Of a DNA stretch of 27,448 nucleotides, positions 22,616 to 27,448 are shown piece by piece. The notes below the pieces were generated by a model. The model searched no databases and was not told where the DNA came from. It worked only from the letters and a program-made list of their open reading frames with translations. Source of the DNA: CAZGTQ01 sp964528575 (GTDB lineage Bacteria; Planctomycetota; UBA1135; GCA-002686595); the NCBI GenBank assembly GCA_964528575.1, contig CAZGTQ010000333.1, forward strand, positions 1-27,448, written 5' to 3'. The position numbers were made by a program, and so were the translations under genes. Within the stretch, counting starts at the first letter, position 1, and the number at the start of each line of letters is the position of its first letter.

Positions 22616-24121
22616 CTACTCGTCCGGCTCGAGCGTCAGCGTCACGCGCGTCGTCTCGCCCGCGCGGATCGCGACGGCGGGGTAGCGCGCGCGGTCCGCG
22701 GCGTTCATGCGGTGCGTCGCGTGCTGCGCGCCGATCCAGAGCGCGTCGGTCGGCTCCAGGTCGTCGATGCGCGCGACGCCGCTCGCGTCGGTCGCCGCGT
22801 GCCACTCGCGCCACGGGAAGATGATCGCGCCGACGCCCTCGAAGTGGACGTTCGGCGATGCGCCGACGTAGGCGTTCGCGAGCGGCGTCCCGTCCTCGGC
22901 GCGCACCGTCACCTCGACCGAGCCCGTGCGGTGCATCGCGACGAGGAACGGCGTCGTCGATTGCGGCACGTCGACGCGCTGCGGAACGAAATCGACGTCG
23001 CGCGGCTCCGCCTCTGCGCTCGCGTCGAACGAGTCGGCGAGCGTGCGCCGCGACACCCAGCCGTCGCTCAGGGCGATGATCTGCCCGCTCCCCGGCGGCA
23101 GCCCCTCGACGACGAACGAGCCGTCGCTCGCGACCTCGGCCTCGAAGCGCCGGGCGAGCGTCGGCTCGTTCGACGCGAGCCCGCCTTCGTGCAGGTCGAG
23201 CATCACGCGCCCGCGCGCGATCGGTCGCGGAACGGCGGGATCGAGCTCGCCTGCGAGCCGCTCCGCGCCGACGAGCTCGAGCCGGAGCTCCTTCCAATCG
23301 GCCTCGGCGAGCTCGAACGTCGTCACCGCGCTGAAACGGTGCCCGTGCTCCTCGCTGCGGTGCTCGAGCCGGATCATGTGCGCTCCCGGGGCGAGTCGCG
23401 TCGTCGCGAGCGTGCCCTGGGGCGTGCGCTCCCACGCGTCGGCGCCGAGCCCCGCCTCGCGCTCGAGCTCGATCACGACGTCGCTCACGACGACGTCGGG
23501 CGAGCCGACCCAGCCGCTCACGACGACGGTCGCGCCGCGCTCGAGCACGACCTCGTGCTCGCCCGGCCCGATCGCGAACGAGTGGTCGTCGAACGGGACG
23601 AAGTCGGGATGCTCGACCGCGAGGTCGACCCTGCACGTGCGGCCGTCGATGTCGACCCAGACGACGTGCTCGAGACCGACGCGCCCGTCGAACGACGTGC
23701 GGCCGACGGGCTCGTTCCCGGGATAGGAGTGCCACGAGCCCGGCTCGCTCTCGCTGCGCAGGCCGCGGATCGTGACCTCGGCGTCCTCGACGGGGAGCCC
23801 GAGCGCGTCGACGACGCGGATCGTGAGCGTCGTGCGCGCGTCGAGGTCGGGCTCGTGCGAGCGTTCGTCGGCGGTTGCGCTGGGTTGCTCCTGGGACTGC
23901 GCCACCGGCTCGGCGCGCATCGGCGCGGCCGCTTCCGACTCGCGCTCGCGCTCGCGCGATCCGGCGAGCGCCGCATCGGGTGCGCGCTCGTCCGCGCGCG
24001 TCGCCGGCGCGAGCGGCTCTGTCGTCCCGCGCGAGTGGCGCTCGCGCGGCCAGAACGCGGCGAGCGCGACGGCGAGCGCGACGGCGAAGATGGCGAGCGA
24101 GAGCTGGAGCGTTCGTGACAT
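22616..24121 (-). CDS. Membrane-anchored carboxypeptidase-regulatory-like protein
   Basis: The product is 501 aa from ATG 24121; a GTG at 24142 would add seven basic residues. Residues 8-24 form one hydrophobic anchor (LSLAIFAVALAVALAAF) ending in WPRER, so the rest is probably periplasmic or extracellular. After an acidic low-complexity region (about 30-75) come beta-sandwich domains of the carboxypeptidase-regulatory-like or Ig-like kind: LTIRVVDALGLPVEDAEVTI near 82-101 and VEVTVRAEDGTPLANAYVGA in the last third, the latter followed by ATDASGVARIDDLEP. No enzyme motif was seen. A structural or binding role is inferred. It is divergent from the Ser/Thr kinase gene across 95 bp. Confidence 0.72.
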   Translation of the reverse strand: MSRTLQLSLAIFAVALAVALAAFWPRERHSRGTTEPLAPATRADERAPDAALAGSRERERESEAAAPMRAEPVAQSQEQPSATADERSHEPDLDARTTLTIRVVDALGLPVEDAEVTIRGLRSESEPGSWHSYPGNEPVGRTSFDGRVGLEHVVWVDIDGRTCRVDLAVEHPDFVPFDDHSFAIGPGEHEVVLERGATVVVSGWVGSPDVVVSDVVIELEREAGLGADAWERTPQGTLATTRLAPGAHMIRLEHRSEEHGHRFSAVTTFELAEADWKELRLELVGAERLAGELDPAVPRPIARGRVMLDLHEGGLASNEPTLARRFEAEVASDGSFVVEGLPPGSGQIIALSDGWVSRRTLADSFDASAEAEPRDVDFVPQRVDVPQSTTPFLVAMHRTGSVEVTVRAEDGTPLANAYVGASPNVHFEGVGAIIFPWREWHAATDASGVARIDDLEPTDALWIGAQHATHRMNAADRARYPAVAIRAGETTRVTLTLEPDE

Positions 24122-24142
24122 GCGCGTTTTCCGGGGCGGCAC

Positions 24143-24148
24143 AGCTTA
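24143..24148 (-). promoter_or_regulatory. Candidate -10 element for the carboxypeptidase-regulatory-like gene
   Basis: On the minus strand TAAGCT, preceded by GCGC, lies 21 bases before ATG 24121. If it is the -10 element, the GTG at 24142 would fall at the transcription start, which favours ATG 24121. Confidence 0.42.
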
Positions 24149-24198
24149 GCGCCGTTGGCCGGGGCCCGTTGGAAGGGCCGCGTTCGCGGGGGGGCTGC

Positions 24199-24204
24199 TA
24201 CACT
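24199..24204 (+). promoter_or_regulatory. Candidate -10 element for the Ser/Thr kinase gene
   Basis: TACACT in the context CTGC-TACACT-CG, 12 bases before ATG 24217. It is the closest of the seven TANNCT sites to the sigma-70 -10 consensus. No TTGACA-like box lies at normal spacing. Confidence 0.45.
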
Positions 24205-24216
24205 CGGGCCGTCGCC

Positions 24217-26877
24217 ATGCCGCTCGCAGCCGGCAGCTCGCTCAGCTTCTACGAGATCCTCGGTCCGCTCGGCGCGGGCGGGATGGGCGAGGTCTACCGT
24301 GCGCGCGACACGCGGCTCGAGCGCGACGTCGCGATCAAGGTGCTGCCGGAGAACGCGTGCGAGGACGAGCAGCTCCTGCGCTTCGAGCGCGAAGCGAAGA
24401 TGCTCGCGGCGCTCAACCACCCCAACGTCGCGCAGGTCTTCGGGCTCGACCGCGAGGGTGCGACGTGCTTCATCGCGATGGAGCTCGTGCCGGGCGAGGA
24501 CCTCGACGCGCGGCTCGCGCGCGGGCCGCTGCGGCTCGACCGCGCGCTCGACGTCTGCCGGCAGATCGCTGCGGGGCTCGAGGCCGCGCACGAGACCGGC
24601 GTCGTCCACCGCGACCTGAAGCCGGCGAACGTGCGGTGCACTCCGGCGGGTGACGTCAAGGTGCTCGATTTCGGGCTCGCGAAGTCGATGAGCGCGGTGC
24701 ACGGAGCCCACGCGTTGACGACGCAACAGGGACGCGTGCTCGGCACACCGACGTACATGGCGCCCGAGCAGGCGCGCGGCGCGCCCGTGGACCGGCGCGT
24801 CGACGTGTGGGCGTTCGGCTGCGTCCTCTATGAGTGCCTCACCGGCAAGCGCGCGTTCGACGGCGACACCGTGTCGGACGTGCTCGCGGCCGTGCTGGAG
24901 AAGGAGCCCGACCTCGATGCTCTGCCGCGCGGCACGCCCGCGCGCGTGCGCGAGCTGCTCGCGCGCTGCTGGCGCAAGGATCCGCGCCGGCGGCTGCGCG
25001 ACGTCGGTGACGCGCGGCTCGAGCTCGAGGAGCTGCTCGCCGGCCGGCTCGAGCGCGAGGTGCCGAGCGCGCGCCGCGGGTGGAGCGGCGTGCGGAGCGT
25101 GGCTCCGGGCCTCGCCCTCGCGCTCGGTGCCGCGGGGGGCGTCTTCGGCGTGCGGTGGCTCGCGGACGACGGCGAGGCGACGGCGACTGGGGGGCGCTAT
25201 TCGATCGCCCTTCCCAAGGGGCTCGTGCTGGACGCGCAGAGCGGGCTCGCTCCGCCGCTCGCGATCTCGCCCGACGGGCGCGCGGTCGTGTTCGCGGCGA
25301 TCGACGCCGACGACGTGAGGCGCCTCTATCTGCGCAGCGCCGACGACGCGGAGACGCGCCCGCTGCCGGGCACCGAGAATGCGGAGTTCCCGTTCTTCTC
25401 GCCCGACGGCAGGCAGATCGGCTTCACCGGGCACGGCAGCAGCGGCCTCCATCGGCTCGACCTGAGCGACGGAACGGTCCAGACGATCGTGACCGAGCGG
25501 CCCGGCATGCGCGGCGCGAGCTGGGGCGCGGACGGCGCGGTCGTCGTCGGCATGTTCGACCAGGGCCTGCTGCGGATCCCCGTCGCGGGCGGACCCGCCG
25601 AGCAGCTCACCACGACGGCGCGGGACGAATACCACCACCGGTGGCCGCAGGTCCTGCCCGACGGCGATCACGTGCTCTTCACGGCTTCGATGCGCGCGGG
25701 CCACGCCGAGGCGCGCATCCTTTCGCTCGCGACCGGCGAGTCGGAGCCCGTCGGCGTGCGGTGCACGATCGCGCGGTATCTGCCGAGCGGCGCGCTCGTC
25801 TACGTCCGGTCGGACGAGATCCTCGCCGTCCGGTTCGACCTCGGGTCGCGGCGCACGGCTGGCGAGCCGACCGTCGTTCGGCGGGGGGTGCACGTCTCCG
25901 TGCTCGGCACGCCGCACTTCGCCGTGTCGGACGATGGGCGCACGCTCGTCCACGAGCCGACCCGGCCCCCGTCTCCGGGGCGCAGCCTCGTGTGGGTCGA
26001 CCGCGAGGGACGAGCCGAGCCCCTCGTGGCCGACCGCGGCTTCGAATTCCCGAGGCTCTCGCCGGACGGCCGGCGCATCGCGCTCGCGATCCATCTCGAG
26101 AACAGCACGCACGACATCTGGACGTTCGACACCGAGCGCGCGCTCGGGCAGGTGGTGACGAGCGGCGGCAACGACCTCGAGCCCGTGTGGGCGCCGGCGG
26201 GCGATGCGCTCGTGTTCGCGTCCGCGATCGACACGGACATGTACAGCCACGGGCTCGCGGCCGACGCGAAGCGCGAGCTCTTGCTCGCGCGCGAAGGCCA
26301 GCAGTTCCCGCTGGGCTGGGCGCCGAGCGGCCGCTTGCTGTTCCACGAGCAGACGAAGGAGCGGCGCTGGGATCTGCTCGAGCTCGATCCGAGGGACGGG
26401 TCCGTGCGCGGGCTCGCCGTGAGCGAGCTCAACGAGTGGTCGGGCACCGTCTCGCCCGACGGCCGCTGGCTCGCGTATGTCTCCGACGAGACGGGGACCG
26501 AGGAGATCTACCTGCGCAGCTACCCCGACCTCGCGACGAGGGAGCGCGTCACGGCGGGCGGCGGCGTCGAGCCGGTCTGGTCGCCGCGCGGGGACGAGCT
26601 CTTCTTCCGCGACGGCCTGGGTCTGTACGTCGTGCCGATTGCGAGCGACTCCGACGATCCGATCGGCGAGCCGCGGCTGCTCTTCGAGGGCCACTGGGTC
26701 GCGGGCTTCCATACGCGGCCGAACTACGACGTGACGGCGGACGCGCAGCGCTTCGTCATGGTCGACCAGGGGGTCGCGCTGACGACGGGGCGGCTCGACG
26801 TCGCGCTCGACCTCGCGGCGGAGCTCGAGCGGCGGCTGGCGGAGGAGGCGGGCCGACGGCTCGCGCTCGGCGAATGA
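24217..26877 (+). CDS. Membrane Ser/Thr protein kinase with TolB/WD40-like sensor domain
   Basis: The product is 886 aa from ATG 24217. Residues 11-275 form a Hanks-type kinase: glycine loop LGAGGMGEVYRA (18-29), VAIK with K41, catalytic loop HRDLKPAN (131-138), DFG (151-153) and GTPTYMAPEQ (176-185). All catalytic residues are kept, so it should be active. A single membrane helix lies at about 293-315. The extracytoplasmic part is a beta-propeller built of TolB/WD40-like blades, with repeated SPDGR motifs (LAISPDGRAVVF, FSPDGRQIGF, LSPDGRRIAL, VSPDGRWLAY). Such PASTA-less receptor kinases are abundant in Planctomycetota and Acidobacteriota. The propeller presumably senses a ligand. Substrates are unknown. 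Confidence 0.93.
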   Translation: MPLAAGSSLSFYEILGPLGAGGMGEVYRARDTRLERDVAIKVLPENACEDEQLLRFEREAKMLAALNHPNVAQVFGLDREGATCFIAMELVPGEDLDARLARGPLRLDRALDVCRQIAAGLEAAHETGVVHRDLKPANVRCTPAGDVKVLDFGLAKSMSAVHGAHALTTQQGRVLGTPTYMAPEQARGAPVDRRVDVWAFGCVLYECLTGKRAFDGDTVSDVLAAVLEKEPDLDALPRGTPARVRELLARCWRKDPRRRLRDVGDARLELEELLAGRLEREVPSARRGWSGVRSVAPGLALALGAAGGVFGVRWLADDGEATATGGRYSIALPKGLVLDAQSGLAPPLAISPDGRAVVFAAIDADDVRRLYLRSADDAETRPLPGTENAEFPFFSPDGRQIGFTGHGSSGLHRLDLSDGTVQTIVTERPGMRGASWGADGAVVVGMFDQGLLRIPVAGGPAEQLTTTARDEYHHRWPQVLPDGDHVLFTASMRAGHAEARILSLATGESEPVGVRCTIARYLPSGALVYVRSDEILAVRFDLGSRRTAGEPTVVRRGVHVSVLGTPHFAVSDDGRTLVHEPTRPPSPGRSLVWVDREGRAEPLVADRGFEFPRLSPDGRRIALAIHLENSTHDIWTFDTERALGQVVTSGGNDLEPVWAPAGDALVFASAIDTDMYSHGLAADAKRELLLAREGQQFPLGWAPSGRLLFHEQTKERRWDLLELDPRDGSVRGLAVSELNEWSGTVSPDGRWLAYVSDETGTEEIYLRSYPDLATRERVTAGGGVEPVWSPRGDELFFRDGLGLYVVPIASDSDDPIGEPRLLFEGHWVAGFHTRPNYDVTADAQRFVMVDQGVALTTGRLDVALDLAAELERRLAEEAGRRLALGE

Positions 26878-26944
26878 CGCCGAGCTTCCCCGCGAATCCG
26901 CGTTCGCTCGGGTGCGCCTTCTCGCTCGGCGTGCTCTCTCCACG

Positions 26945-26950
26945 AGGAGG
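26945..26950 (+). promoter_or_regulatory. Strong ribosome binding site of the broken SEC-C gene
   Basis: AGGAGG lies six bases before ATG 26957. It is among the best ribosome sites in the window and fixes the start of the SEC-C gene. The start it selects reads the right frame only up to the first TTT at 26987. Confidence 0.75.
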
Positions 26951-26956
26951 TGCGCC

Positions 26957-27199
26957 ATGCGACGCGAGAACGAGCAGGACGAGCCCTTTCCAGCCGATGA
27001 GCAAGCGCCGCCGCGGCTTCCCGAGCGAGAGCCGCGTCAAGCGCGGCGCGCGCATCGTGCACGGCGACAAGCACCTCGAAGAGAAGCTCGGCCGCAACGA
27101 CCCGTGCCCGTGCGGCTCCGGACGGCGCTTTCAAGCGCTGCTGCCTGAAGTCGGGCCGCTTTCGACGGCGCCTCGCGGCGCGAGTACTTCCGCGAGTGA
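26957..27199 (+). pseudogene. SEC-C zinc-motif protein with three +1 frame breaks
   Basis: Read literally from ATG 26957, translation gives 63 residues and stops at 27148. If one T is removed at each TTT of 26987-26989, 27129-27131 and 27160-27162, a single 79-aa protein results, ending at TGA 27199. The restored protein reads MRRENEQDEPFQPMSKRRR at its start, has the full SEC-C zinc motif GRNDPCPCGSGRRFKRCC (45-62) and ends with SGRFDGASRREYFRE. The motif is that of the SecA C-terminus and many small stand-alone proteins, where it binds zinc and can contact SecB or ribosomes. All three extra bases fall at Phe codons (TTT C in place of TTC), while the two other Phe codons are intact TTC. It may be a true pseudogene, a run-length sequencing artefact, or frameshifted expression. 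Confidence 0.7.
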
Positions 27200-27213
27200 G
27201 CGCGTGGCGCGCG

Positions 27214-27448
27214 TCAGCCGCTGCCCCAGCGGCCGATCGCTTCGCCCATGCGCACGTGCTCGCCGGGCGCGGGATGCTCGAGCGGCGTCCACGTGCCCGG
27301 CGGGCACACGAGCACGACCGTCGAGCCCATCTCGAAGCGCGCGAGCTCCTCGCCGCGCGCGAACTGGGCTGCGTGCTCGGTCGGCGTCGACGCGCCCGGC
27401 TGGACGCCGACGACGCGGATGCGGCCGACGTTCGTCGCGCCGACCATG
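27214..27448 (-). CDS. psd: Phosphatidylserine decarboxylase, C-terminal part (partial)
   Basis: Seventy-seven residues are visible and the gene runs off the window end, so the ATG at 27447 is almost certainly internal. Phosphatidylserine decarboxylase motifs are present: MVGATNVGRIRVV, then GEELARFEMGSTVVLVCPPG. In this family the proenzyme cleaves itself at the LGST (here MGST) motif, and the Ser becomes the pyruvoyl cofactor of the alpha chain. The enzyme makes phosphatidylethanolamine from phosphatidylserine at the membrane. The C-terminal end WGSG is short after the motif but normal for the bacterial form. It converges with the SEC-C gene, 14 bases apart. Confidence 0.88.
   Translation of the reverse strand, partial: MVGATNVGRIRVVGVQPGASTPTEHAAQFARGEELARFEMGSTVVLVCPPGTWTPLEHPAPGEHVRMGEAIGRWGSG

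Noticed and set aside
24169..24174. TTGGAA as the -35 box of the kinase promoter
   Set aside because: The gap to TACACT at 24199 is 24 bases, too long for a standard promoter.
23518..26958. Minus-strand open frame of 1146 codons
   Set aside because: It is antisense to the Ser/Thr kinase, whose catalytic motifs are complete. The composition is low complexity, so it is a GC-bias artefact.

Overview
The window is very GC-rich, densely packed bacterial DNA with strong third-position GC. It most likely comes from a Planctomycetota bacterium. That inference rests on a DUF1800/DUF1501 gene pair, a secreted sulfatase, an FG-GAP-repeat protein with the C-terminal domain common in planctomycete exported proteins, a Ser/Thr kinase fused to a TolB/WD40-like propeller, and a weak Shine-Dalgarno signature. 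No rRNA, tRNA, CRISPR array or insertion sequence was seen. No gene-free stretch exceeds about 225 bases.

Layout: (1) 4-1539, secreted FG-GAP protein. (2) 1546-7061 on the minus strand, a tightly coupled four-gene operon: an unrecognised 291-aa protein, two different BREX-type (BrxC/BrxD-like) P-loop ATPases and an Lhr/BrxHI-like DEAD helicase. It resembles the brxD-brxHI part of type 2 BREX, but no methylase, PglZ or nuclease is present. It is preceded by four exact-period 17-bp tandem repeats and a 15-bp hairpin. This is the best candidate for an undescribed, probably defensive, system. (3) 7282-10726, housekeeping or unknown genes: a DUF547 lipoprotein, a DUF4279-like protein and a large UbiD-family decarboxylase. 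(4) 10811-12618, an AAA ATPase and DUF4276 (TOPRIM-like) pair with milder base composition, a second likely defence module. (5) 12683-15447, the DUF1800-DUF1501 export pair. (6) 15640-19402, a short KdpD-like sensor kinase, a KdpE-like regulator and a convergent TrkH potassium transporter, suggesting two-component control of Trk-type K+ uptake. (7) 19538-21021, a small membrane protein coupled to an M50 (site-2-protease-like) peptidase with a TPR-like tail. (8) 21089-26877, a sulfatase, an anchored carboxypeptidase-regulatory-like protein and a divergent Ser/Thr kinase. (9) 26957-27199, a SEC-C zinc-motif gene whose reading frame is broken three times, each time by one extra T at a Phe codon. 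(10) 27214 to the end, the C-terminal part of phosphatidylserine decarboxylase.

Two cross-cutting observations stand out. Seven of about thirteen transcription-unit leaders carry a TANNCT hexamer, a plausible -10 element for this lineage. Co-directional genes are repeatedly joined by GTGA, TTGA or TGATG stop-start overlaps, which fix most start codons and imply translational coupling.
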